Source of the DNA: an uncultured Prevotellaceae bacterium
GTDB taxonomy: Bacteria; Bacteroidota; Bacteroidia; Bacteroidales; Bacteroidaceae
Length of the DNA: 64,000 bases
Reading direction: 5' to 3'
NCBI GenBank assembly: GCA_900316445.1
Contig: ONCZ01000012.1
Location: 24,563-88,562, forward strand
The notes under the pieces were generated by a model. That model had not been told where the DNA came from, did no database searches, and worked only from the letters and a program-made list of their open reading frames with translations. A program made the translations under genes and the position numbers. Below, piece after piece: positions 26,944 through 36,429 of the stretch. Position 1 is the first letter of the stretch. Each line of letters begins with the position of its first letter.

Positions 26944-27035
26944 GTAAAAAGAAGTGAAAAGTGGGAAGTGAAGAGTGAAAAGTAATAGCCTTTAACTCCC
27001 TTTAACTCCTTTGTCTTCTTTAACTTCTAAAAAAA
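26944..27035 (+). repeat. Two adjacent short tandem tracts between nhaD and the DUF6621 gene
   Basis: 26950-26986 is built of GTGAAAAG-like units (AAGTGAAAAGTGGGAAGTGAA); 26990-27028 of TTTAACTCC-like units. They separate two divergent promoters and have no coding potential. Confidence 0.6.
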
Positions 27036-27038
27036 TCT

Positions 27039-27046
27039 TATCTTTG
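27039..27046 (+). promoter_or_regulatory. Promoter -7 box for the DUF6621 / carboxynorspermidine operon
   Basis: TATCTTTG, only 10 bases before the ATG at 27057, so the 5' leader must be very short or absent. Confidence 0.6.
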
Positions 27047-27056
27047 CACCTCAGAT

Positions 27057-27665
27057 ATGAACAACAACCAACAGGAGACGAAATGGAGTGAAAACGTGAT
27101 GCTCGTCGATGCGGACTATGTAGACAAGGTCGCATTCAACCTCATCGTGAACTTCGAGCGGATGCTGGGCCGACACATTCCCAAAGCCGATCTGGCCAGG
27201 TGGGTAGACTGCGTAGCCCTCGACGGCGGTCTGAAGGAGGGAGCGCACGAGACGCTCGTGGTGCTGGCACACCAGAAGGACAAGCCGCAGCTGGAAAACT
27301 TTGCCCCAGGCGACTATGCCGCCGAACTCGACGGCAAGGCGTTCAAGGACTCCCTTGGGGAGTTCGTCATCAGCGCCGTCGCCATCGAGGCCATCGCCGA
27401 CAGCGAGGACTATCTGACAGAAGCCCTGCGGCTGGTGACGGCCCAAAAGGAAGTGAAGCGGGTGATGGTGATCCCCAACGCCGAGGACCCTTATATATAT
27501 AATAAGGTACGCGAGGCGCTCAACCGTGTGGATGACGACGAGAAGCGCATTACCGTCTTCGCCATGGAGCCCAAGCCGGGCGGCAATTTCCGTCAGGAGA
27601 TCCTCGGCTACTCCCTTATGGCCGCCCTCGGCATCACCTCCGATGAAATCAATAGTAAATCGTAA
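27057..27665 (+). CDS. DUF6621 family protein
   Basis: 202 residues, soluble, acidic. The N-terminal part (NVMLVDADYVDKVAFNLIVN FERMLGRHIP) and the middle (KRVMVIPNAEDPYIYNKVRE) look like the Bacteroidales family annotated as DUF6621, usually found directly upstream of the saccharopine-dehydrogenase-like carboxynorspermidine synthase, as here (24 bases apart). The biochemical role is unknown; the constant neighbourhood suggests a link to polyamine synthesis, which is inference. Confidence 0.7.
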   Translation: MNNNQQETKWSENVMLVDADYVDKVAFNLIVNFERMLGRHIPKADLARWVDCVALDGGLKEGAHETLVVLAHQKDKPQLENFAPGDYAAELDGKAFKDSLGEFVISAVAIEAIADSEDYLTEALRLVTAQKEVKRVMVIPNAEDPYIYNKVREALNRVDDDEKRITVFAMEPKPGGNFRQEILGYSLMAALGITSDEINSKS

Positions 27666-27689
27666 AATCAGTAAATCGTAAATAATATT

Positions 27690-28925
27690 ATGTCAAGAGT
27701 TTTAATGATTGGCGCTGGAGGCGTCGCCACGGTAGCAGCATTCAAGATTGCACAGAATGCAGACGTGTTTACCGAATTCATGATCGCCAGCCGCCGCAAG
27801 GCCAAGTGCGACAAGATTGTAGCCGACATCCACAAAGCTGGCTACAACATGGACATCCAAACTGCTCAGGTGGATGCCGACGATGTGGAGCAGCTGAAGG
27901 CGCTCTTCACGGACTATAAGCCTGAGCTCGTGATTAACCTCGCCCTGCCCTATCAGGACCTGACCATCATGGACGCCTGTCTGGCATGTGGCTGTAACTA
28001 TCTCGACACGGCGAACTACGAGCCGAAGGACGAGGCACACTTCGAGTATTCGTGGCAGTGGGCCTACAAGGACCGCTTCGAGCAGGCTGGGCTGACGGCC
28101 ATCCTCGGCTGTGGCTTCGATCCGGGCGTCAGTGGTGTCTATACGGCCTATGCCGCCAAGCACCACTTCGACGAAATCCACTACTTAGACATCGTCGATT
28201 GCAACGCCGGTGACCATCACCACGCCTTCGCCACAAACTTCAATCCGGAGATCAACATCCGTGAGATTACCCAGAAGGGCCTCTACTACAAGGACGGTCA
28301 GTGGATTGAGACCGAGCCGCTGGAGATTCACAAGCCCCTCACCTACCCCAACATCGGGCCGCGTGAGTCATATCTGCTGCACCACGAGGAACTGGAGTCG
28401 CTGGTGAAGAACTATCCCACCATCAAGCAGGGACGTTTCTGGATGACCTTCGGTGAGCAGTATCTGAAGCACCTCGATGTAATCCAGAACATCGGTATGA
28501 GCCGCATCGACGAGATCGAATACGAGGCACCACTGGCTGACGGCTCAGGCACGGCAAAGGTGAAGATCGTGCCCCTGCAGTTCCTGAAGGCCGTGCTGCC
28601 CAATCCACAGGACCTCGGAGAGAACTACGAGGGTGAGACTTCCATCGGCTGCCGCATCCGTGGTATCAAGGACGGCAAGGAGCGCACCTATTATGTCTAC
28701 AACAACTGCAAGCATCAGGAAGCCTACAAGGAGACTGGAATGCAGGGTGTGTCGTACACCACCGGCGTACCCGCCATGATCGGCGCGATGATGTTCGTAA
28801 AGGGTCTCTGGAAGAAGCCGGGTGTGTGGAACGTGGAGGATTTCGATCCCGATCCGTTCATGGAACAACTGAACAAACAAGGTCTGCCCTGGCACGAAGT
28901 GTTCGACGGCGACCTCGAATTATAG
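27690..28925 (+). CDS. Carboxynorspermidine synthase (saccharopine dehydrogenase family)
   Basis: 411 residues. The Rossmann loop GAGGVATVAAFK is at residues 8-19; the later motif LGCGFDPGVSGVYTAYA and the C-terminal TTGVPAMIGAMM are typical of the bacterial LYS9-like enzymes that reductively condense aspartate semialdehyde with a diamine in spermidine/norspermidine synthesis. Saccharopine dehydrogenase proper is a less likely reading, as Bacteroidales make lysine by the diaminopimelate route. The matching decarboxylase is not in the window. recA follows 25 bases later. Confidence 0.85.
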   Translation: MSRVLMIGAGGVATVAAFKIAQNADVFTEFMIASRRKAKCDKIVADIHKAGYNMDIQTAQVDADDVEQLKALFTDYKPELVINLALPYQDLTIMDACLACGCNYLDTANYEPKDEAHFEYSWQWAYKDRFEQAGLTAILGCGFDPGVSGVYTAYAAKHHFDEIHYLDIVDCNAGDHHHAFATNFNPEINIREITQKGLYYKDGQWIETEPLEIHKPLTYPNIGPRESYLLHHEELESLVKNYPTIKQGRFWMTFGEQYLKHLDVIQNIGMSRIDEIEYEAPLADGSGTAKVKIVPLQFLKAVLPNPQDLGENYEGETSIGCRIRGIKDGKERTYYVYNNCKHQEAYKETGMQGVSYTTGVPAMIGAMMFVKGLWKKPGVWNVEDFDPDPFMEQLNKQGLPWHEVFDGDLEL

Positions 28926-28950
28926 TATTAACTCTTAAATTTCTAAAGCT

Positions 28951-29976
28951 ATGGCAAAGAAAGAAGAATCAACGGAGCAACTGACTCCGCAACAGCAGAA
29001 ACTGAAGGCGCTGCAGGCTGCAATGGCCAAAATCGAAAAGGACTTCGGCAAGGGCGCCATTATGCGCATGGGTGAAGAGAAGATTGAGAATGTGGACGTG
29101 ATTCCCACGGGTAGTATCGGACTGAATGCTGCACTTGGCGTCGGCGGCTATCCCAAGGGACGTATCATTGAAATCTTCGGTCCCGAGTCATCTGGTAAGA
29201 CGACGTTGGCCATCCATGCCATCGCAGAGTGCCAGAAGGCTGGTGGTGTGGCTGCGTTCATCGATGCAGAGCACGCCTTCGACCGTTTCTACGCAGAGCA
29301 TCTGGGTGTGGACATCGACAACCTATATATCTCCCAGCCCGACAATGGAGAGCAGGCTCTGGAGATTGCAGACCATCTGATCCGAAGCAGCGCCATCGAC
29401 ATCATCGTCATCGACTCTGTAGCTGCTTTGACACCGAAGAAGGAAATCGAGGGCGACATGGGCGACTCTGCCGTAGGCCTGCAGGCCCGTCTGATGAGCC
29501 AGGCTCTGCGCAAGCTCACTTCGACCATCGCAAAAACGAAGACCACGTGTATCTTCATTAACCAGCTGCGTGAGAAGATCGGCGTGATGTTTGGCAATCC
29601 TGAAACCACGACAGGTGGTAACGCCCTCAAATTCTACTCATCCGTGCGTCTGGACATCCGCAAGGTGACAACGTTGAAAGACGGCGACCAGCCTATCGGC
29701 AATCAGGTACGTGTGAAGGTCGTGAAGAACAAGGTGGCTCCTCCCTTCCGTAAGGCTGAGTTTGAAATCACCTTCGGCGAGGGTATATCTAAGGTTGGCG
29801 AGATAGTCGATCTGGGTGTTGAGCATGAGATCATCAAAAAGAGCGGTTCATGGTTCTCATACGGCGATTCCAAGCTGGGTCAGGGCCGTGACGCCACGAA
29901 AAATCTCCTGCAGGACAATCCAGAACTCTGCGAGGAAATCGAGGCAAAGATTATGGAAGCCCTCAAAGAGAAGTAG
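28951..29976 (+). CDS. recA: Recombinase RecA
   Basis: 341 residues. Walker A GPESSGKT at 77-84, Walker B-type [11 protein letters not shown], the [20 protein letters not shown] loop region and a C-terminal [14 protein letters not shown] helix are all present. It carries out strand exchange and activates the SOS response. It lies 25 bases after carboxynorspermidine synthase and is followed by a palindromic repeat and a terminator. Confidence 0.98.
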   Translation: MAKKEESTEQLTPQQQKLKALQAAMAKIEKDFGKGAIMRMGEEKIENVDVIPTGSIGLNAALGVGGYPKGRIIEIFGPESSGKTTLAIHAIAECQKAGGVAAFIDAEHAFDRFYAEHLGVDIDNLYISQPDNGEQALEIADHLIRSSAIDIIVIDSVAALTPKKEIEGDMGDSAVGLQARLMSQALRKLTSTIAKTKTTCIFINQLREKIGVMFGNPETTTGGNALKFYSSVRLDIRKVTTLKDGDQPIGNQVRVKVVKNKVAPPFRKAEFEITFGEGISKVGEIVDLGVEHEIIKKSGSWFSYGDSKLGQGRDATKNLLQDNPELCEEIEAKIMEALKEK

Positions 29977-29985
29977 TATCTTCTT

Positions 29986-30024
29986 CCCCTCCTGAGTAGG
30001 AGGGGTGCCCGAAGGGCGGGGTGG
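29986..30024. repeat. Palindromic CCCCTCCT...AGGAGGGG repeat
   Basis: CCCCTCCT-GAGT-AGGAGGGG followed by TGCCC-GAA-GGGCG and GGGTGG. This double hairpin (with slight variation) is widespread between genes of Bacteroidetes; here it follows recA. Confidence 0.75.
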
Positions 30025-30047
30025 TCTGATCCGCCTCAAACAAAAGT

Positions 30048-30074
30048 CGCTCCCTCATCGGGAGCGGCTTTTTT
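30048..30074. terminator. Terminator of recA
   Basis: CGCTCCC-TCATC-GGGAGCG followed by GC and six T on the plus strand; the other strand also has a T-rich tail, so it may serve both convergent genes. Confidence 0.85.
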
Positions 30075-30114
30075 ATCGAATTCTGACAGTCTGTCAGTAT
30101 TATTCAATGGCTTT

Positions 30115-31542
30115 TTAAAGCGGAGTACCCTTGCCGTTCTGCCAACTAGATGAACTCTTCTTTTTCTTCGTTGTGGTAGCCCTACCCTTGCCAGCAGTCT
30201 TGGCCTTAGGCGCGTCCTTCGTGTAATACTTCTCCACGACGCCAGAACCATTGAAGTCCACAAACAGCAGTTTGTTGTTCGAACGCTTGAACATCCAAGT
30301 GTACATACCATTCTCACCATGAGTAACATCATCGGGCTCACCAGCGGCCAGCATTACCTCATTCTCTGTGAATCCCACACTAACGTGACCCATACGGATC
30401 ATGCCACGGCTACCCTCGGTGGTCTCAATCTTCTTTCCAGGGCCTGGGGCAAAGAGATAAGCGAAGTAGTCGTCAGGCTCCTGTTCAAAGTCCTTTGAGG
30501 TACCCGATATGCTCTTCTGGTCGAGTGTCACATCCTTATAGAAATAGGTACCAAGGATGGAATGCTTGAACTGAGCCGTGAACTTCGTGTCATTCTTATG
30601 CGGATTGAGGGATACAATCTGGAAGCCTATCATACGCGGAATATTCTGTACCTTCTTTGTGGCCTCGTTAAGCATTGTGGTGGGGTATTTTGTATGAACA
30701 ACTTTCCCAATGTAAGCTCTATAATTATAGCTGTTAATGTCCATAATGTCATCCACCAACTCGAATGAGTTGCCGAACAGATATTTGGCGTTGTCCATGA
30801 TGAACTCGTCGTCACGCATACCACAGTTGGTCTTCGAGATGGCCACGTTCTGATAGAACTCATTACCGTCCTTGTCCTCGACGATGATCTTCACAGGAAA
30901 AGCGCGCGTGCCGACACCCACGGCGACCACTTTCACCTCCATGTCCTTATCGACAGTCACATCCATGAATCCGTCACCGTCATACTCGGTATCGATACGA
31001 TAGTACTGCGTCTTCGTGTACATCGTCCTGCCCATCAGCTTCTCACGGGCAATGTCAACATCGCCTAAATAAGCCAGCGTAGGCACGCCCAGCTTGTTAT
31101 AGCAATAGTCATCGAACGAGCCGCTGGGGATCTCATAATAATAGTCCCTGTCGTTGTCCGGGCAATAGAAGTTCACGCGGTGATGACCGTCGGAACTCTC
31201 GTTATGACCCTTGTAGATCATAATCTTGTGACGCAGCGACATACTGCTCACGTCCTTTCCTGTGGCAGCGTCGGCAAATGTCTTCACCACCAGGTCATAC
31301 TTCTCAGGCATCACCATGAATTTCATACCTTCCTGCCAGTCGCAAAGACTGTAGAACCTGAAATTGTCACTGATGAAATCACGGGCCGTCTCATCTTCTA
31401 ATTGGTTAAGGATGGAATCGCCTGCCAACTCCATTTGCGCTTTCTGCTTGGCCCCACGAGTCTTCACTATATAGGGATTCTCCTGGGCGGTGGCTGTCAG
31501 AAAGAGAAACGCCACACAAGTTGTCAAAAAAGCCTTTTTCAT
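30115..31542 (-). CDS. Secreted protein of unknown function with a BamE/SmpA-like C-terminal motif
   Basis: 475 residues with signal peptide (MKKAFLTTCVAFLFLTATAQ). I do not recognise the main part, which is rich in Asp, Tyr and Lys. Near 385-440 the pattern IRMGHVSVGFTENEVMLAAG then EPDDVT ... YTWMFKRSNNKLLFVDFNG resembles the SmpA/OmlA (BamE) fold, where a glycine-rich turn precedes GEPD and a short W/Y strand. The tail is low-complexity and basic (TTTKKKKSSSSW). It has its own promoter; convergent to recA. Confidence 0.6.
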   Translation of the reverse strand: MKKAFLTTCVAFLFLTATAQENPYIVKTRGAKQKAQMELAGDSILNQLEDETARDFISDNFRFYSLCDWQEGMKFMVMPEKYDLVVKTFADAATGKDVSSMSLRHKIMIYKGHNESSDGHHRVNFYCPDNDRDYYYEIPSGSFDDYCYNKLGVPTLAYLGDVDIAREKLMGRTMYTKTQYYRIDTEYDGDGFMDVTVDKDMEVKVVAVGVGTRAFPVKIIVEDKDGNEFYQNVAISKTNCGMRDDEFIMDNAKYLFGNSFELVDDIMDINSYNYRAYIGKVVHTKYPTTMLNEATKKVQNIPRMIGFQIVSLNPHKNDTKFTAQFKHSILGTYFYKDVTLDQKSISGTSKDFEQEPDDYFAYLFAPGPGKKIETTEGSRGMIRMGHVSVGFTENEVMLAAGEPDDVTHGENGMYTWMFKRSNNKLLFVDFNGSGVVEKYYTKDAPKAKTAGKGRATTTKKKKSSSSWQNGKGTPL

Positions 31543-31576
31543 TACTTACGATCGTTAAAATAAAGAATTCTGAGTG

Positions 31577-31584
31577 CAAAGTTA
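31577..31584 (-). promoter_or_regulatory. Promoter -7 box for the secreted protein at 30115
   Basis: TAACTTTG on the minus strand, 35 bases before the ATG at 31542. Confidence 0.6.
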
Positions 31585-31741
31585 GCATAATTTTGAAATA
31601 TAACAAAATAATTTGTGCCAAAATGACGTGAAGAAGACATTTTTTTATACAAAAAGCCATTTTGGCATACGGTTTGCTCTCCCAATCTGCGGATTTTTGT
31701 CCAATTTAACAATGAGTATTAATTAAAAAATAATAAGAATT

Positions 31742-33667
31742 ATGGGAAAGATTATTGGAATTGACTTAGGAACTACCAACAGCTGCGTTGCCGTCTTCGA
31801 GGGTAACGAGCCTGTAGTGATTGCCAACAGCGAGGGTAAGCGTACGACTCCCTCTGTGATTGGTTTTGTGGAAAACGGTGAGCGTAAGATCGGTGACCCT
31901 GCCAAGCGTCAGGCCATCACCAACCCGAAGAACACCGTGTACTCTATCAAGCGTTTTATGGGTGAGAACTGGCAGCAGACCGAGAAGGAAATCTCTCGCG
32001 TACCTTATTCAGTAGTGAATGAGGGCGGCTATCCCCGTGTCGATATCAATGGCCGTAAGTACACCCCGCAGGAGATTTCGGCCATGGTGCTGCAGAAGAT
32101 GAAGAAGACCGCCGAGGACTATCTCGGACAGGAGGTGACCGACGCTGTCATCACCGTGCCTGCCTACTTCTCCGACTCTCAGCGTCAGGCTACTAAGGAG
32201 GCTGGCCAGATTGCAGGCCTCAATGTGAAGCGTATCGTCAATGAGCCGACGGCTGCCGCTCTGGCTTACGGTGTCGACAAGGCTAACAAGGATATGAAGA
32301 TTGCCGTGTTCGACCTCGGTGGCGGTACATTCGATATCTCCATCCTGGAGTTCGGCGGCGGTGTGTTCGAGGTGCTCAGCACCAATGGTGACACCCACCT
32401 CGGTGGTGATGACTTCGATCAGGCTATCATCGACTGGCTCGTACAGGAGTTCAAGAACGACGAGGGTGCCGACCTGAAGGCTGACCCAATGGCCATGCAG
32501 CGTCTGAAGGAGGCTGCCGAAAAGGCCAAGATCGAGCTGTCTTCTTCTACTTCGACTGAGATCAACCTGCCGTATATCATGCCGGTAGCCGGTGTGCCTA
32601 AGCACTTGGTGAAGACACTGACACGTGCCAAGTTCGAGCAGTTGACTCACGACCTCATCCAGGCTTGTCTGGCTCCTTGCCAGAAAGCTGTCGCTGATGC
32701 CAAACTGACCACAGCTGATATCGACGAGGTGATCCTCGTAGGTGGTTCAAGCCGTATCCCCGCCGTGCAGACCCTCGTGAAGAACTACTTCGGCAAGGAG
32801 CCTTCAAAGGGTGTGAATCCCGACGAGGTGGTGGCCGTAGGTGCAGCTATCCAGGGTGCTATCCTGAACAAGGAAGGCGGTGTAGGTGACATCGTGCTGC
32901 TCGACGTGACTCCGCTGACACTGGGTATCGAGACGATGGGTGGCGTGATGACCAAACTGATTGAGGCCAACTCTACCATCCCCTGTAAGAAGAGCGAAGT
33001 TTTCTCTACCGCTGCTGACAATCAGACAGAGGTGACCATCCACGTACTACAGGGTGAGCGTCCGATGGCAGCACAGAACAAGTCTATCGGCCAGTTCAAC
33101 CTCACAGGCATCGCCCCAGCCCGTCGTGGTATTCCTCAGATTGAGGTCACCTTCGACATCGATGCCAATGGTATCCTGAAGGTGAGTGCTAAGGATAAGG
33201 CTACTGGCAAGGAGCAGGCCATCCGTATCGAGGCTTCGTCAGGTCTGTCTCAGGACGAGATCAACCGCATGAAGGCCGAGGCTGAGCAGAATGCCGAGAA
33301 CGACAAGCGTGAGCGTGAGCGCGTCGACAAGCTGAATCAGGCTGACTCTATGATCTTCCAGACCGAGAATCAGCTTCAGGAACTCGGCGACAAGATTCCC
33401 GCCCAGCACAAGCCCGCTATTGAACAGGCCCTCCAGCAACTGAAGGATGCCCACAAGGCTGGCGACGTGGCCGCCATCGACAGTGCCATTGCAGCCCTCA
33501 ACCAGGCATGGCAGACGGCCTCAGCCCAGATGTACCAACAGAGCGGTGCCGCAGGTCAGCCCGGTGGTGACACCTATCAGGGCGGTCAGCAGCAAGCCGG
33601 AAGCCAGCAGGCAGGTGGCAATAAAGCCGACGATATTCAGGACGCCGACTTCGAGGAGGTTAAGTAA
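31742..33667 (+). CDS. dnaK: Chaperone DnaK (Hsp70)
   Basis: 641 residues. Nucleotide-binding motifs [14 protein letters not shown] (N-terminus), [15 protein letters not shown] (about 190-204) and [11 protein letters not shown] (about 335-345) are intact, followed by the substrate-binding domain ([14 protein letters not shown]) and a Gln/Gly-rich tail ([15 protein letters not shown]) before the final DADFEEVK. No dnaJ or grpE is next to it, as is common in Bacteroidales. I found no clear TAnnTTTG box in its 200-base upstream region, so its promoter may differ from the household type. Confidence 0.98.
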   Translation: MGKIIGIDLGTTNSCVAVFEGNEPVVIANSEGKRTTPSVIGFVENGERKIGDPAKRQAITNPKNTVYSIKRFMGENWQQTEKEISRVPYSVVNEGGYPRVDINGRKYTPQEISAMVLQKMKKTAEDYLGQEVTDAVITVPAYFSDSQRQATKEAGQIAGLNVKRIVNEPTAAALAYGVDKANKDMKIAVFDLGGGTFDISILEFGGGVFEVLSTNGDTHLGGDDFDQAIIDWLVQEFKNDEGADLKADPMAMQRLKEAAEKAKIELSSSTSTEINLPYIMPVAGVPKHLVKTLTRAKFEQLTHDLIQACLAPCQKAVADAKLTTADIDEVILVGGSSRIPAVQTLVKNYFGKEPSKGVNPDEVVAVGAAIQGAILNKEGGVGDIVLLDVTPLTLGIETMGGVMTKLIEANSTIPCKKSEVFSTAADNQTEVTIHVLQGERPMAAQNKSIGQFNLTGIAPARRGIPQIEVTFDIDANGILKVSAKDKATGKEQAIRIEASSGLSQDEINRMKAEAEQNAENDKRERERVDKLNQADSMIFQTENQLQELGDKIPAQHKPAIEQALQQLKDAHKAGDVAAIDSAIAALNQAWQTASAQMYQQSGAAGQPGGDTYQGGQQQAGSQQAGGNKADDIQDADFEEVK

Positions 33668-33697
33668 GACAAGTAAGATTTATAAGATACTATCATT

Positions 33698-33731
33698 CAG
33701 CGTGTAGCATTATGTTACACGCTGTTTTTTT
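33698..33731 (+). terminator. Terminator of dnaK
   Basis: CAGCGTGTA pairs with TACACGCTG around a 9-nt loop and is followed by seven T (33725-33731). Confidence 0.85.
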
Positions 33732-33755
33732 GCTATAGGAAAGGCGCTGTATGCG

Positions 33756-34439
33756 CTATAGTCGGCAGAGTTTCCTGAAGTCCGATTCCTTGCCGTAGCA
33801 CACTAGCACGTCATCGGCTTCCAATGGCAGATTGTCTTCTGTGGTGTTGACAACTACAGAGGCGTTATACTCGATGCCAATGAAATTCTGTACCTTCGTC
33901 TTTTTCTTGACAGCGATGATTTTCAGATGAAACTCCTCGTAAAGATGAAGGTCGTTGACAAGATGCCCGACAAATTTCTCCGGAATGCGGAATTTATACA
34001 CACAATACGTGTCGTCGATACGGAAGAGATCTGTCTTCACGCCAAGGTCCATCTGGCGCACCAGCGAACGGGCGGCACGCTCCTCCGGAATCAGGATCTT
34101 CTCGATGTCGAACGCCTGAAGGATGCTCTTGTGCACATAGTCGTTGGCACGAGCATAGATGTGCTTCACCCCCAGTTTCTTCAACAATGCGACCACACGG
34201 ACGGAAGCGCCCAGATTGCTGCCTATCGCCACGATGACGACATCGACTTTCTTCAGCGGCAGTACAGTCAGGGCCAGCTCGTCGCAGGCATCAATCTGAA
34301 ACGCGGCATCACAGATATCCTTCACTCTCTCTACACGGCCGGCATCGCTGTCAGCGGCAATGACCTCATGGCCCAGGGCAGACAGTTCGTCTACCATCAC
34401 CCTGCCGTATGTTCCTAATCCGATAATAATACACTTCAT
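33756..34439 (-). CDS. Potassium uptake regulatory subunit (TrkA/KtrA type)
   Basis: 227 residues: RCK-N domain with the dinucleotide loop GLGTYG at 7-12 and acidic residue at the end of beta-2 (AADSDAGRV), then an RCK-C/TrkA-C domain (about 140-227). It gates the membrane subunit KtrB/TrkH in response to nucleotides. Its start codon overlaps the stop of the membrane subunit by 4 bases. The length of one RCK unit points to KtrA rather than the double-length TrkA of E. coli. Confidence 0.92.
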   Translation of the reverse strand: MKCIIIGLGTYGRVMVDELSALGHEVIAADSDAGRVERVKDICDAAFQIDACDELALTVLPLKKVDVVIVAIGSNLGASVRVVALLKKLGVKHIYARANDYVHKSILQAFDIEKILIPEERAARSLVRQMDLGVKTDLFRIDDTYCVYKFRIPEKFVGHLVNDLHLYEEFHLKIIAVKKKTKVQNFIGIEYNASVVVNTTEDNLPLEADDVLVCYGKESDFRKLCRL

Positions 34440-36259
34440 GATATGGTAATATTGTCTTGGGGTAATTTGTAATTCTGGTTCTTATACTGTTTTAGCAGTC
34501 CCTGTGCCATCGTCACCAAGCCTACACGGCCGATGAACATCAGCACCACAATCAGCAACTTGCTGGTGTCATGCAGTTCTGGGGTAAGGCCTAATGACGA
34601 ACCAACCGTCGCGAAGGCTGACACACACTCGAAGACGATAGCCTTCAAGGACTGATCCGGTTCTGTGAGGGTGATGAGAAATATGAAGATGCCCAGCACC
34701 ATAAGACTGACAAAGACTGCCGCATTGGCACGACGGATGGAGTCGGTGGAAAGCTCCCGTCCAGAAAACTCCACACGGGTGGTGCCGTGGATGATGGCAC
34801 GGATATTGAGAAATGCTACGGCAAAGGCATTAACCTTCACTCCGCCAGCCGTCGACTGCGATGCACCGCCAATCCACATCAGTACCGTATAGATGAAGAT
34901 AGACTGGATGCACATGTTGTTGAGATTCACGCTGATGAATCCTGCCGTACGAGGACTGACGGCATTGAAAAACGCCTGGGTCAGTTTCTCATGTATCGGC
35001 ATACCAGCAAACGTGTTGTCCCACTCAAAAAAGGCGATAAGTATTGTACCGATGACAACCAGCAGGGCGGTGGTTCGCAGCACAATTTTCGTATTCAGGT
35101 CGAACAGGTTGGGAATACTCAGACTAACGTAGTGCTGACCGTTTATCCATTTCCATAATACTTTCGAATGTTTCGCTACAGCAGTCTTCAAGTTGACCAT
35201 CACGGGATAGCCGATACCACCTAAGATTATCAGCAGCGCAAGAATGATGTACAGCCAGCAGTGCCCCTCCATCAGCACAGAGGCCCCCACCCCGTCCTGA
35301 TAGTTGGAGAAGCCTCCATTGCAGAAGGCCGAAACTGCATGAAACACGCTGAAGAACAACTCATGCCGAATGTCCAGACCTATCGTGCCGTGTATATTCA
35401 GGAAGATCATCCCTGCCCCCGCAAGTTCCAGAAATGCCGTAAAGCCGAAGATGTTAAGCAACGTGGACCATAGCGAGGCTAGCGATTTCGAGCTCACCAT
35501 GTCCTGCACCTGCATCTGGTTATAGATGCTCATGTTCCCCATGAAGAAGAGGGCGAAAAAACTGGTGATGGTCATCACACCCAGTCCGCCCACCTGAATC
35601 AGCATCATGATCACCAGCTGTCCGAAACCGGTAAACGTGCTGGGCACGTCAATGGTCGTAAGTCCCGTCACGCAAACTGCACTGGTCGCCGTGAACAGCG
35701 AGTCTATCCAAGAGAGGTGGACACCCTGTTGAATGCAACGGGGCATCAGCAGCATACCAGAGCCAACCATGATGATGAACATGAAACTGACGGCCATCAT
35801 CAGGGCAGGATTAGACTTTCTGCCTAAAGAGGTAATGACAGCGTCGGACAGTTCAATAAAAGAGATCAGGAACAATATCAGCAGGTGAAGCACCCTGTTG
35901 TCCAATATCTTCATCACGCCCATACTATCGTCTATGCCGAGGAAATTGACCAGAATAGGAATCAGAGTAAGCGTCAGCAGCCCGTTGATGGTCCATCCTA
36001 AAAAACTATATGCCGATTTTCTCTTTCCACGTTTCGTCAGCAACAGACGACCGATACGCTCAATCAGAAACATGTTCCAAGCCCAGAAATAGACCAGGCC
36101 AAACTCGCTTTTCAATCGGTCTGACAAGGCAAACCCAAATTCCAGAACGGCACCAACGATCACACACAGGGCAGCAACATGAGCCATAAAGGCAAAGACC
36201 TTTAACGCTATGTTGATACATGGTCTCACATATTTCTTATAATAGAGCGTACTTGGCAT
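34436..36259 (-). CDS. Potassium transporter membrane subunit (TrkH/KtrB type)
   Basis: 607 residues from ATG 36259; an in-frame ATG at 36310 would add 17 residues but follows a possible -7 box (36298-36305) by only a few bases. Selectivity-filter-like segments include SAVCVTGLTTID, SAFCNGGFSNYQ, SPRTAGFISVNL and SAFATVGSSLGL, the four P-loops of the family. An extra N-terminal membrane region of about 130 residues (HVAALCVIVGAVLEFGFAL onward) makes it longer than typical KtrB (about 450). Together with the RCK subunit it forms a K+ uptake channel-like transporter. Confidence 0.9.
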   Translation of the reverse strand: MPSTLYYKKYVRPCINIALKVFAFMAHVAALCVIVGAVLEFGFALSDRLKSEFGLVYFWAWNMFLIERIGRLLLTKRGKRKSAYSFLGWTINGLLTLTLIPILVNFLGIDDSMGVMKILDNRVLHLLILFLISFIELSDAVITSLGRKSNPALMMAVSFMFIIMVGSGMLLMPRCIQQGVHLSWIDSLFTATSAVCVTGLTTIDVPSTFTGFGQLVIMMLIQVGGLGVMTITSFFALFFMGNMSIYNQMQVQDMVSSKSLASLWSTLLNIFGFTAFLELAGAGMIFLNIHGTIGLDIRHELFFSVFHAVSAFCNGGFSNYQDGVGASVLMEGHCWLYIILALLIILGGIGYPVMVNLKTAVAKHSKVLWKWINGQHYVSLSIPNLFDLNTKIVLRTTALLVVIGTILIAFFEWDNTFAGMPIHEKLTQAFFNAVSPRTAGFISVNLNNMCIQSIFIYTVLMWIGGASQSTAGGVKVNAFAVAFLNIRAIIHGTTRVEFSGRELSTDSIRRANAAVFVSLMVLGIFIFLITLTEPDQSLKAIVFECVSAFATVGSSLGLTPELHDTSKLLIVVLMFIGRVGLVTMAQGLLKQYKNQNYKLPQDNITIS

Positions 36260-36297
36260 ACTCGCTTTCTTGTTATCAGATGTCGATGCATCTTTTG

Positions 36298-36305
36298 CAA
36301 AAATA
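36298..36305 (-). promoter_or_regulatory. Possible promoter -7 box for the potassium operon
   Basis: TATTTTTG followed by CA on the minus strand, 39 bases before ATG 36259. No good -33 element was seen. Confidence 0.4.
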
Positions 36306-36390
36306 CGCATTTTTCTGGATTCTGCTTGGATATTAATCCTTTTTAACTTTATCGGTTACAAATTCATATGGCTGTTTGGATAGAAAATCG

Positions 36391-36398
36391 TACCTTTG
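36391..36398 (+). promoter_or_regulatory. Promoter -7 box for the secreted esterase
   Basis: TACCTTTG, 32 bases before ATG 36430. Confidence 0.65.
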
Positions 36399-36429
36399 CC
36401 GGCAATTTTAAAAATCAAGTAAGTTGCAA

